From Marisimplicoccus sp965655775 (lineage in GTDB: Bacteria; Bacteroidota; Bacteroidia; Flavobacteriales; Flavobacteriaceae), in contig CBFHHV010000026.1 in NCBI GenBank assembly GCA_965655775.1, positions 1 through 12,135 of the forward strand: a stretch of DNA of 12,135 nucleotides, written 5' to 3'. Below, piece by piece: positions 1-6,986 of the stretch. Below the pieces are notes generated by a model, which saw nothing but the letters and a program-made list of their open reading frames with translations, had not been told where the DNA came from and did no database searches. Each line of letters opens with the position of its first letter. Position 1 is the stretch's first letter. The translations under genes and the position numbers were made by a program.

Positions 1-1108
1 AAGTAATAACTGGGTATTCGGTAAATCAAAATCTAATTTAAAACCATTAAAATTAAAATTTTTTGGGGATCTAGAAAACCCTAAATATAGGACTATATAT
101 TACAGACCTGAGGTTACATATAATCTATATGATGGTGTATCTCCTGGTATAAATCTAATAAATAGGGGAATAAAAAATCGACCACTTAGCTTTGAAATTT
201 TTACACAATATGCATCTAAAGAAAAAACTTTAGTTGGTTCAATGAACTTTAGGTATCAACTCAACAATGAGATTAAAAATAATTATTCAACACTTTTCAA
301 TCTTTACTATAATACAAACCATTATAATGAAAACCTGAGATATCAGGTTTTCTCACCATCTATTCAAATAAATTTCAGAGATAATAATAATTTGAGATCT
401 AAGATTAGAAAATCTATTTCTTTATCAATGTTTAGCGTTGATAAAGAGAAAAATATTGAAAGTAAAAATAGTTTAGACAAATATTCAATATTTAATCTAG
501 GCTACTATTATTCAGATATTGGTATAATTAAGTATTTAAAGACCTCTGTTAATACAGAATTCTCAAATAATTTTGGTAAAATAAATTTAATATTTGATTA
601 CAGAAAACTATTCAATAGTAATAGACAATTTCAAGCAAGAATATATTTAGGTAAGTTTTTTTGGAATGACGATCAGTTTGATAATTTTAAATATAATCTT
701 GGTAGATCAGGTGGCTATCTATTCTTGGACAATTATCTAGGTAGATCAGAGAGAACAGGGTTACTTAGTCAGCAGTTTATAATGGCTGGTGGCGGGTTTA
801 AATCATTTTTTGATGATCCAACTACAAATAATTTCATGCTAACCTCCAACTTAAATATTGGAATATGGAAATGGGTTGAAGGATATCTTGATCTAGGGAT
901 GCTTAAAAATAAAGATTCAGATTCAAGATATTTCTATGGAACTGGACTAAGACTAAATTTACTTCCTGACTTTTTTGAATTATACTTTCCAGTTAGTTCA
1001 TCTAATGGATTTGAGCTCGATGATTTCAGGTATTCCAACAAAATACGTTTTATTGTCTCATATAATTTAGAGTCTTTAGGGAAGCTTTTCTCAAGAAGAT
1101 GGCTCTAG
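1..1108 (+). CDS. C-terminal part of a large M1-like (gluzincin) metallopeptidase with a beta-barrel-like tail; 5' partial
   Basis: The reading frame is open from the left edge (codons start at base 2) to TAG at 1106-1108, so about 368 residues are visible and the true start lies outside the window. The ATG at 242 is internal: the 80 codons before it read as continuous protein with family-like sequence. No zinc-binding HExxH motif is present, as expected if the catalytic domain lies upstream. The visible part is rich in alternating polar/hydrophobic strands ending in aromatic residues, with features such as FFGDLENPKY and YNLYDG near the left edge, FLDNYLGRSE in the middle and a terminal LFSRRWL. 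From memory, this resembles the C-terminal region of the roughly 1,100-1,200-residue gluzincin metallopeptidases of flavobacteria, which are probably envelope-associated. The family call is from remembered similarity and the barrel is inferred from the strand pattern. A different outer-membrane barrel protein is the main alternative. Confidence 0.72.
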   Translation, partial: SNNWVFGKSKSNLKPLKLKFFGDLENPKYRTIYYRPEVTYNLYDGVSPGINLINRGIKNRPLSFEIFTQYASKEKTLVGSMNFRYQLNNEIKNNYSTLFNLYYNTNHYNENLRYQVFSPSIQINFRDNNNLRSKIRKSISLSMFSVDKEKNIESKNSLDKYSIFNLGYYYSDIGIIKYLKTSVNTEFSNNFGKINLIFDYRKLFNSNRQFQARIYLGKFFWNDDQFDNFKYNLGRSGGYLFLDNYLGRSERTGLLSQQFIMAGGGFKSFFDDPTTNNFMLTSNLNIGIWKWVEGYLDLGMLKNKDSDSRYFYGTGLRLNLLPDFFELYFPVSSSNGFELDDFRYSNKIRFIVSYNLESLGKLFSRRWL

Positions 1109-1129
1109 AGTAGTTCGTATAATTATTTG

Positions 1130-1137
1130 TAAGTTTG
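1130..1137 (+). promoter_or_regulatory. TAnnTTTG-type -7 element upstream of the E1 gene
   Basis: TAAGTTTG fits the Bacteroidota -7 consensus TAnnTTTG exactly and lies in the 37-base gap before the E1 start. I see no TTG at the usual 17-23 base spacing upstream, so only half of the promoter is supported. If it is used, transcription would begin almost at the ATG (1146), giving a leaderless or nearly leaderless message. Confidence 0.4.
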
Positions 1138-1145
1138 CAATCCCT

Positions 1146-3545
1146 ATGAGTATATCTAGTTCTATAAAAGAGGAAATTAGCTTAAAAAAATTTAAGGAAA
1201 AAGTTATTAATGACTTCAGGACTGTATCCTTAAGCCGTGAAACAAGTGTTCAAGGAAGACGTGAGGTTTTATTAGGAAAGGGAAAGTTTGGAATTTTTGG
1301 TGATGGAAAAGAGTTACCTCAAGTAGTAATGAGTCATTTCTTTAAAGATGGTGACTATAGATCCGGCTACTACCGTGATCAAACCTTATTAATGTCACAA
1401 GATTTACTATCTGCAAGAGAAATTTTTTCTGCAGTATATGGGCATCCCGACAAAGTTTATGAAAAAATGTCAGGGGGTAGACAAATGGCTGGTCATTTTC
1501 TAACAAATACAATTGATGAAAATAATAATTGGATTGACCAGACTAAACAGAAAAATCATATATCAGATATTTCCCCAACTGCAAGTCAAATGTCAAGACT
1601 TGTTGGTCTTGGTCTAGCATCTAAAATTTATAGAAATAATAAAATAATTGACTCTGCAAGATTTTCCAAAAATGGGAATGAAGTAGTTTGGGGAACAATT
1701 GGAAACGCAAGTACGAGTCAAGGAATATTTTTTGAAGCAATAAATGCTTGTGGAGTTCTACAAATTCCTACAATTATTAGTGTATGGGATGATGAATATG
1801 GAATATCCGTTCATAACAAAGATCATACAACTAAAGAAAGCATATCAAAAGCGCTTGCCGGTTTTAAAATTTCATCTGATTCATCTGGAATAGAAATACT
1901 TGAAGTTAAAGGTTGGGACTATCAGTCATTAATGAAAACATATTCGTATGCTGATAAGATAGCAAGGGAACATCATATTCCTGTTATAGTTCACGTAACT
2001 GAACTAACGCAACCACTTGGTCACTCAACCTCTGGGTCTCATGAAAGATATAAAAGTGAAGATAGACTAAAATGGGAGGCTGAAAACGATTGTAACAAAA
2101 AGTTTGAGGAATGGATACTAAAAAATAAACTTTGTACAAAGAAAAAGATGCAAAGTATTAAGGATGATGTCTCTACTTATGTTAAGGATGAAAAAAAATT
2201 AGCTTGGGATCATTATCAAAGACCTATAAAAGATTCCAAAACAGATTTAGTTGAAACAATTAATAATCTTGAAAAATCATTTAGCCCTGAAAAAATTAGT
2301 GAAATGTTCTCTGATTTAGATGATTCTAATTTTTCTGAATTAATTAAGATATGTAGAAGATTAATTTATCAACTAGATGCTGGTGACCATAATGACAGAG
2401 AAAGTCTTAATAATTGGAAAAATAAATACATGAATATACTTTCAGATAAATATTCTTCAGATTTATATTCAATTAATATTGAAACTGTTAATAGTATACC
2501 TAAAGTTAAACCCTTATACTCCAACGAAAAGATGTTTGTTGACGGTAGAATAATAATTAGAGATAATTTTGATAAGCTCTTAGAAAAAAATTCAAAAATT
2601 TTCATTTTTGGTGAAGATGTAGGTAAAATAGGTGATGTTAACCAAGGTTTAGAGGGACTTCAGAAAAAATATGGTGTAAATAGAGTTTTTGATACAAGTA
2701 TAAGAGAATCAACTATTGTGGGTCAAGGAATTGGAATGTCAATGCGAGGTTTAAGACCTATAGCTGAGATTCAATATCTAGATTATATTTTATATGCACT
2801 TCAGATACTCAGTGATGATCTAGCAACATTGACTTACAGAACCCATGGAGGTCAAAAAGCCCCATTAATTGTTAGAACAAGAGGACATCGACTTGAAGGT
2901 ATCTGGCATTCAGGATCACCACTTGGTGGAATGATAAGTTTTTTAAGAGGTATTTTTATTCTTACTCCCAGAAACATGACTCAAGCTGCTGGTTTTTATA
3001 ATTCACTCTTAGATCTTGATCAGCCTGCAGTTGTAATTGAACCATTAAACGGTTACAGAACAAAAGAGGAATTACCCATTAATTATGGAGAATTTAAGAC
3101 CCCAATTGGTGAGATTGAAGTTATGAGAGAGGGGTCAGATATAACATTAGTATCATATGGGTCTACTTTAAATATTGTTATTAGTGTAGCTGAAGAAATA
3201 AAAAAACATGGAATAAACTGTGAAGTTATAGATGTCCAAAGTCTACTTCCATTTGATATAAAAAAGGAAATTTCAAATAGCATAATAAAAACGAATAGAC
3301 TCCTTATAATTGATGAAGATATGCCTGGTGGTGCATCTACTTATATTCTTCAAGAATTGCTTGAAAATCAAGATATATATAGACATTTGGACAGTGAGCC
3401 ATCATTATTAACTGCGAAAGATCATAGACCTCCATATGGATCTGACGGAGATTATATTAGCAAGCCTTCATTTGAAGATATCTTTGAAGAAATATATGCG
3501 ATTATGAGGGAGGCAAACCCAAATAAGTTCAATAAATTAATTTGA
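1146..3545 (+). CDS. Fused alpha/beta 2-oxoacid dehydrogenase E1 component (TPP-dependent)
   Basis: This 799-residue cytoplasmic enzyme should decarboxylate a 2-oxoacid on thiamine diphosphate and pass the acyl group to a lipoyl E2. The alpha half (about 30-340) carries the TPP-fold region GTIGNASTSQG at 183-193, followed by WDDEYGIS at 214-221 and the loop GHSTSGSHERY at 292-302. The beta half (about 463-795) has GEDVG at 489-493, where E490 is probably the cofactor-activating Glu, then FDTSIRE at 515-521, EIQYLDY at 541-547 and the transketolase C-terminal domain from about 655. A lysine- and serine-rich linker (about 380-460) joins the halves. Separate alpha and beta genes are the usual arrangement elsewhere; the single chain is, from memory, common in flavobacteria. 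Substrate (branched-chain or broader) cannot be told, since no E2 or E3 gene lies nearby. The ATG at 1146 is chosen because the N-terminus fits and an upstream promoter element fits. The usual GDG...NN metal-binding residues are changed (see findings). Confidence 0.92.
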   Translation: MSISSSIKEEISLKKFKEKVINDFRTVSLSRETSVQGRREVLLGKGKFGIFGDGKELPQVVMSHFFKDGDYRSGYYRDQTLLMSQDLLSAREIFSAVYGHPDKVYEKMSGGRQMAGHFLTNTIDENNNWIDQTKQKNHISDISPTASQMSRLVGLGLASKIYRNNKIIDSARFSKNGNEVVWGTIGNASTSQGIFFEAINACGVLQIPTIISVWDDEYGISVHNKDHTTKESISKALAGFKISSDSSGIEILEVKGWDYQSLMKTYSYADKIAREHHIPVIVHVTELTQPLGHSTSGSHERYKSEDRLKWEAENDCNKKFEEWILKNKLCTKKKMQSIKDDVSTYVKDEKKLAWDHYQRPIKDSKTDLVETINNLEKSFSPEKISEMFSDLDDSNFSELIKICRRLIYQLDAGDHNDRESLNNWKNKYMNILSDKYSSDLYSINIETVNSIPKVKPLYSNEKMFVDGRIIIRDNFDKLLEKNSKIFIFGEDVGKIGDVNQGLEGLQKKYGVNRVFDTSIRESTIVGQGIGMSMRGLRPIAEIQYLDYILYALQILSDDLATLTYRTHGGQKAPLIVRTRGHRLEGIWHSGSPLGGMISFLRGIFILTPRNMTQAAGFYNSLLDLDQPAVVIEPLNGYRTKEELPINYGEFKTPIGEIEVMREGSDITLVSYGSTLNIVISVAEEIKKHGINCEVIDVQSLLPFDIKKEISNSIIKTNRLLIIDEDMPGGASTYILQELLENQDIYRHLDSEPSLLTAKDHRPPYGSDGDYISKPSFEDIFEEIYAIMREANPNKFNKLI

Positions 3546-4547
3546 TTTAAATATTTTAAAAATTAAATCGTTAATAATACCTTCTTGATCATTATTATCA
3601 AAGTCAATTCCTTTTGACCTTTTATCGGCCTCTAAAAGGAACTCAAAAATTTTGGATATTCTTTTCATTGGATAAAATGATGAGGCTTGATGGTATTCAT
3701 CAATAAAGTAAGGGTTAATTCCTAGTATTTTTGAAGCCTCCTTTTTATTTTCAATTGAGTGATATATAAATAACTTATTAAAAAAAGAGTAAATAGTAGC
3801 CACAATTAGAGGTACAGGATATTTTTTACTGTTTTTACTCATATAGGAGGCTATCTCAATTGTTTTATTAAGATTATTTTTTCCAATAACTTTAGTTAGC
3901 TCAAAAAAATTAAATTCTTTACTAAATCCAATGATACTCTCAACTTCATTTGGACTTATAGTTTGTCCTTTTTTTGAGTTTAATTTTAATTTTTCCAACT
4001 CATTATCTATTTGAGATAAATCATTTCCAGTAAAATCAGAGATAATTTTAATTGAATTTGGATGGAGATTTAATGACTTATGAGCACATTGGTTTTCAAT
4101 CCATTTATATACTTGATTATCATAGATTTTTTTTGACTCAAAAACAACTCCGTTTTTTTGTGCAGACTTATAGATTTTTTTTCTTTTATCAATATTAGCA
4201 ATGAAAGCTAGAACTAAAATTGTCTTAGGATTTATATTATCTAAATATGAAATAATATTTTTAAAATCGTTTGATAAATTTTTTGCATCCTTAACTATTA
4301 GTAGATTATAGTCTCCACTTAAAGGGAATCTTTTAACAAAGTCTATAACCTCACTTTCTTGATTTTCGTCAGATTTTTTTCCATAAATCTTTTTTAAATC
4401 AAAGTCTGCAGAATCTTTGTTAATTACATTTGATACTAGAAGTTTGATGATTTGATCAGAAAAATAATTTTCATCCCCATGAAGTAGGTAGATAGGTAAA
4501 AAAATTCTGTCATTTATATCATTAATTAATTTATTATATTCTGACAT
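3537..4547 (-). CDS. holA: DNA polymerase III subunit delta (clamp-loader wrench)
   Basis: HolA opens the beta sliding clamp and works in the clamp-loader complex with tau/gamma and delta-prime. The 336-residue length is normal for the family. Supporting features are the N-terminal YLLHGDENYF at 20-29 (the delta-subunit version of the P-loop region, without a functional Walker A), FPLSGDYNLLIVKDA at about 74-88, the domain II/III signature GNDLSQIDNELEKL at 174-187, FNFFELTKVIG at 212-222, and a C-terminal helical collar with EADKRSKG at 306-313. The ATG at 4545-4547 has no Shine-Dalgarno sequence. Its start is 9 bases from the divergent nuclease-domain gene, so its promoter must lie inside that gene. 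Its stop codon (TAA, minus strand 3539-3537) lies within the last codons of the E1 gene. The call is from motif pattern and overall layout; the sequence is divergent, as is usual for delta. Confidence 0.9.
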   Translation of the reverse strand: MSEYNKLINDINDRIFLPIYLLHGDENYFSDQIIKLLVSNVINKDSADFDLKKIYGKKSDENQESEVIDFVKRFPLSGDYNLLIVKDAKNLSNDFKNIISYLDNINPKTILVLAFIANIDKRKKIYKSAQKNGVVFESKKIYDNQVYKWIENQCAHKSLNLHPNSIKIISDFTGNDLSQIDNELEKLKLNSKKGQTISPNEVESIIGFSKEFNFFELTKVIGKNNLNKTIEIASYMSKNSKKYPVPLIVATIYSFFNKLFIYHSIENKKEASKILGINPYFIDEYHQASSFYPMKRISKIFEFLLEADKRSKGIDFDNNDQEGIINDLIFKIFKSN

Positions 4548-4556
4548 ATTTGTAGT

Positions 4557-5000
4557 GTGAAAAAGTTAAATCTACCTTTATTCGAGTTTAAAATTAAAAA
4601 AGAAAACAAGAATAATATCATTTTTGATGAAATAAGAAAGAAGTGGGTTGTTTTGACACCTGAGGAATGGGTAAGACAGAACTTCATAAAATTTATTTTG
4701 TCTAAAAACTATCCCAAATCTCTAATTAATTGCGAGAAAGTATTCTATATTAATAAAGTTTTGAAAAGATATGATATTGTTGTCTATGACTCGTCAGGAG
4801 ATGTTGATATATTAGTAGAATGTAAGTCTCACGAAATAAAAATAAATCATGATCATTTTGATCAAGCAATGAAATATAATTTAGAATTAAAAAGTAAAAA
4901 TATTATAGTTACCAATGGGATAAGTCATTTTTATTTTAATTATGATGAGATTGAAAAAGACTATAAACAAAGAGAAGATTTAACTACTTATAATAAATGA
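4557..5000 (+). CDS. Small stand-alone HsdR N-terminal-type (PD-(D/E)XK) nuclease-fold protein
   Basis: This 147-residue protein resembles the type I restriction enzyme R-subunit N-terminal domain (HSDR_N_2-like), but with no helicase, methylase or specificity gene nearby. The fold signature is visible: RYDIVVYD gives D73, and ILVECK gives E88 and K90, matching D-X14-E-X-K of an active nuclease. The conserved block FDEIRKKWVVLTPEEWVRQ at about 23-41 is, from memory, shared by flavobacterial homologues of similar length. The start is GTG at 4557, followed by AAA AAG. The GTG two bases earlier (4555) runs straight into TGA, and no ATG fits. It is divergent from holA across 9 bases and overlaps the next gene by ATGA, so the two are probably translated together. 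Substrate and cellular role are unknown. A housekeeping DNA or RNA processing function is more likely than restriction, given the core-gene surroundings, but that is inference. Confidence 0.85.
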   Translation: MKKLNLPLFEFKIKKENKNNIIFDEIRKKWVVLTPEEWVRQNFIKFILSKNYPKSLINCEKVFYINKVLKRYDIVVYDSSGDVDILVECKSHEIKINHDHFDQAMKYNLELKSKNIIVTNGISHFYFNYDEIEKDYKQREDLTTYNK

Positions 5001-5980
5001 AAATTGCGATAGTTGTAATAAACTGGAATGGACTAGAACTTTTAAAAAAGTATCTTAAAAAAATAGTTGATAATTCTCCAGATCAAAATATATATGTAAT
5101 AGATAACAATTCTGAAGATGAATCACTGAAATACATAAAAGAAAATCATAATAATGTTAAAATAATAAGCCTAAATAAAAATTATGGTTTTGCTGAGGGA
5201 TATAATATTGGTATTCAAAAAGTTAAAGAAGATTATATATGTATAATAAACAACGATGTAGAGGTTACAAAAGACTGGCTTAAACCAATTAAGGAGAGGC
5301 TAAATAATTATCCTAATTCAATAATCCAACCTAAGATTCTTGATTTAAATAATGCAAACTACTTCGAATATGCTGGAGCAGCTGGAGGATTTATAGATAA
5401 ATATGGATATCCTTATTGTAGAGGTAGAATTTTTGATACCATTGAGAAGGATAACAATCAATATGCTGATAACGAAATATTTTGGTCTTCTGGAGCATGT
5501 ATGTTTTTATCAAAAAAGATTTTTATTGATTTGGGAGGATTTGATAAAACTTTTTTTGCGCACATGGAAGAAATTGATTTTTGTTGGAGAGCATTTAACC
5601 ATGGTTATAGTATTTACTATATCTCATCTTCCAAGGTCTATCATCAAGGAGCAGCAACAATTAAATTAAATTCAAGTAAAACATATCTAAACTATAGGAA
5701 TTCATTGTTCATGCTTACTAAGAATCTTCCATTAAAAAGTCTTGTTAACACCATAATTATCAGGTTAATTATGGATATTCTCTCGTCATTTAGATTTCTT
5801 ATTCGTGGAGAAGTATCTAATTTCCTGTCTATTTATAAGGCGCATTTAGACTATTACATTAATGTAAAAAAGCTTTTAAGTAACAGAAATAACTACATTA
5901 ATAAGCCTAATTATTTCAAAATCAATAGCATAGTATATAAATATTTCATACTTGGTAAGAAAAAATTCTTTCATTTGTAG
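4997..5980 (+). CDS. Family 2 glycosyltransferase (rhamnosyltransferase-like)
   Basis: This 327-residue GT-A-fold enzyme should transfer a sugar from a nucleotide-sugar donor during surface polysaccharide or lipid-linked glycan synthesis, on the cytoplasmic face of the membrane. The N-terminus IAIVVINWNG (3-12) is the first strand of the Rossmann-like fold. Further motifs are VIDNNSEDES at 34-43 (D36 for the nucleotide), LNKNYGFAEGYNIG at 59-72, the DXD-equivalent NND at 85-87, SSGACMF at 164-170, and EEIDFCWR at 191-198, which carries the likely catalytic acidic residues. HQG at 216-218 follows. A hydrophobic stretch at about 246-270 may be a membrane-contacting helix. The start ATG overlaps the stop of the preceding nuclease-domain gene (ATGA), indicating translational coupling. 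No other polysaccharide genes lie nearby, so acceptor and sugar cannot be inferred. The family assignment is strong; the rhamnosyltransferase label is only by resemblance. Confidence 0.9.
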   Translation: MKIAIVVINWNGLELLKKYLKKIVDNSPDQNIYVIDNNSEDESLKYIKENHNNVKIISLNKNYGFAEGYNIGIQKVKEDYICIINNDVEVTKDWLKPIKERLNNYPNSIIQPKILDLNNANYFEYAGAAGGFIDKYGYPYCRGRIFDTIEKDNNQYADNEIFWSSGACMFLSKKIFIDLGGFDKTFFAHMEEIDFCWRAFNHGYSIYYISSSKVYHQGAATIKLNSSKTYLNYRNSLFMLTKNLPLKSLVNTIIIRLIMDILSSFRFLIRGEVSNFLSIYKAHLDYYINVKKLLSNRNNYINKPNYFKINSIVYKYFILGKKKFFHL

Positions 5981-6004
5981 TGCAATATTTTAGTATAAAA
6001 ATAT

Positions 6005-6012
6005 TAAGTTTG
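6005..6012 (+). promoter_or_regulatory. TAnnTTTG-type -7 element upstream of the OmpA lipoprotein gene
   Basis: TAAGTTTG, identical to the element before the E1 gene, lies in the 64-base gap after the glycosyltransferase and 32 bases before the ATG at 6045. It implies a leader of roughly 25 bases. The nearest upstream TTTG (5974-5977) is 27 bases away, beyond the usual 17-23, so the -33 half is not convincing. The high expression expected of an OmpA-type lipoprotein fits a dedicated promoter here. Confidence 0.45.
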
Positions 6013-6044
6013 TAGCTGACTAATTAATAACCAATATTTTTGAC

Positions 6045-6968
6045 ATGAAAAAGAATATAATAATCGTAGGTTTTGTAGGTTTACTTTTATCATCTTGTGT
6101 TTCTCAGAAGAAATACTCTGATTTAGAAAGTTTACAACAAAACACAAAGGAACTATTAGATAGCGCAACTGCTAAACTTGGAGCTACAGAGACTCAACTA
6201 TCTGCTACTTCAGAAAGATTAGCTGCTTTATCTGAGCAAAACAAATTTTTAAGAGCTAACAACCAAGATCTAATTGATAACATTGGAAATCTAACAACTC
6301 TAACACAAAAAGGAGCTGAAAATCTCGAGAGATCTCTTGAAAGCATAAAAGAAAAAGATCTTGTCATAACTAGAATGCAAGATGCTGTTACAAAGAGAGA
6401 TTCAGTTACTCTAGCACTTGTTCAAAGCTTTAAGAGCTCTTTAGGAACTCTTAGTGATGATGATATAGAGATTAACGTAGAAAAAGGTGTTGTTTATGTA
6501 TCTATTTCTGATAAATTACTATTTAACAGCGGAAGTTTTACTGTAACAACAAGAGCAAGAGGTGTCTTAGAAAAAATTGCTAAAGTAATAAGTGATAAGC
6601 CAGATCTTGAATTTATGGTAGAGGGTCATACTGACAACTTGCCAATAGATCAGGAAAAAGCTGCTGAGACTATTCCAGGTGTTGTTGATAACTGGGACTT
6701 ATCAGTCAAGAGAGCAACTTCTGTTGTAAGAATTCTTCAAAATAGCTATGGTGTAGATCCTACTAAATTAGTAGCTGCTGGAAGAAGTTTCTATATGCCT
6801 ATAGCTGATAATGATTCTTCAGTTACAAGAGCAGTTAATAGAAGAACAAGGATAATTGTTCTTCCTAAACTTGATCAATTTACTAAACTTATTGAGGAAG
6901 GTATGAGTATGAATGTCCCTGCTACTGGTCCTAGTGATACTATTAGCTCAGACAACAAGCCTGACTAA
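6045..6968 (+). CDS. OmpA-family outer-membrane lipoprotein with coiled coil
   Basis: This 307-residue protein probably tethers the outer membrane to peptidoglycan. The N-terminus is a lipoprotein signal: MKK, a hydrophobic stretch, then the lipobox LSSC with the acylated Cys at residue 18. Residues about 22-118 are a Gln/Leu/Ser/Glu-rich coiled-coil stalk. The OmpA C-terminal domain spans about 143-275, with LLFNSGSFTVT at 158-168, GHTDN at 194-198 (D197), WDLSVKRA at 217-224 (R223) and NRRTRI at 265-270. D197 and R223 correspond to the Asp/Arg pair that grips diaminopimelate in this family. The final 30 or so residues are a Pro/Ser/Asp-rich tail. There is no N-terminal eight-stranded barrel, so this is not classical OmpA. 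Alanine- and GCT-rich codon use looks different from its A/T-heavier neighbours, which fits strong expression. It is followed by a strong terminator. Confidence 0.93.
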   Translation: MKKNIIIVGFVGLLLSSCVSQKKYSDLESLQQNTKELLDSATAKLGATETQLSATSERLAALSEQNKFLRANNQDLIDNIGNLTTLTQKGAENLERSLESIKEKDLVITRMQDAVTKRDSVTLALVQSFKSSLGTLSDDDIEINVEKGVVYVSISDKLLFNSGSFTVTTRARGVLEKIAKVISDKPDLEFMVEGHTDNLPIDQEKAAETIPGVVDNWDLSVKRATSVVRILQNSYGVDPTKLVAAGRSFYMPIADNDSSVTRAVNRRTRIIVLPKLDQFTKLIEEGMSMNVPATGPSDTISSDNKPD

Positions 6969-6986
6969 AGAAAGAATTAATTAGTT

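Noticed and set aside
242..244. ATG at 242 as the start of the first gene
   Set aside because: The same frame is open back to the left edge and encodes family-like sequence there, so this Met is internal.
2369..2605. 78-residue open frame on the minus strand within the E1 gene
   Set aside because: It lies wholly inside a well-supported gene, over the E1 linker and the start of the beta half, and has no recognisable motif or start signal. It is a shadow frame.
3083..3283. 66-residue minus-strand open frame within the E1 beta half
   Set aside because: It is antisense to conserved E1 sequence and has no family resemblance.
3544..3569. Inverted repeat GATTTAA / TTAAATC at the end of the E1 gene as a terminator
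   Set aside because: The stem is almost all A/T with a 12-base loop and no clean T-tract, and it sits within holA coding sequence; it is too weak to call.
4557..5000. Type I restriction-modification or other defence island
   Set aside because: Only a single small HsdR_N-like domain is present, flanked by core genes; there is no HsdM, HsdS, helicase domain, integrase or repeat.
5403..5669. 88-residue plus-strand open frame in another frame of the glycosyltransferase
   Set aside because: It overlaps the conserved EEIDFCWR region of a clear GT2 gene; it is an out-of-frame shadow.
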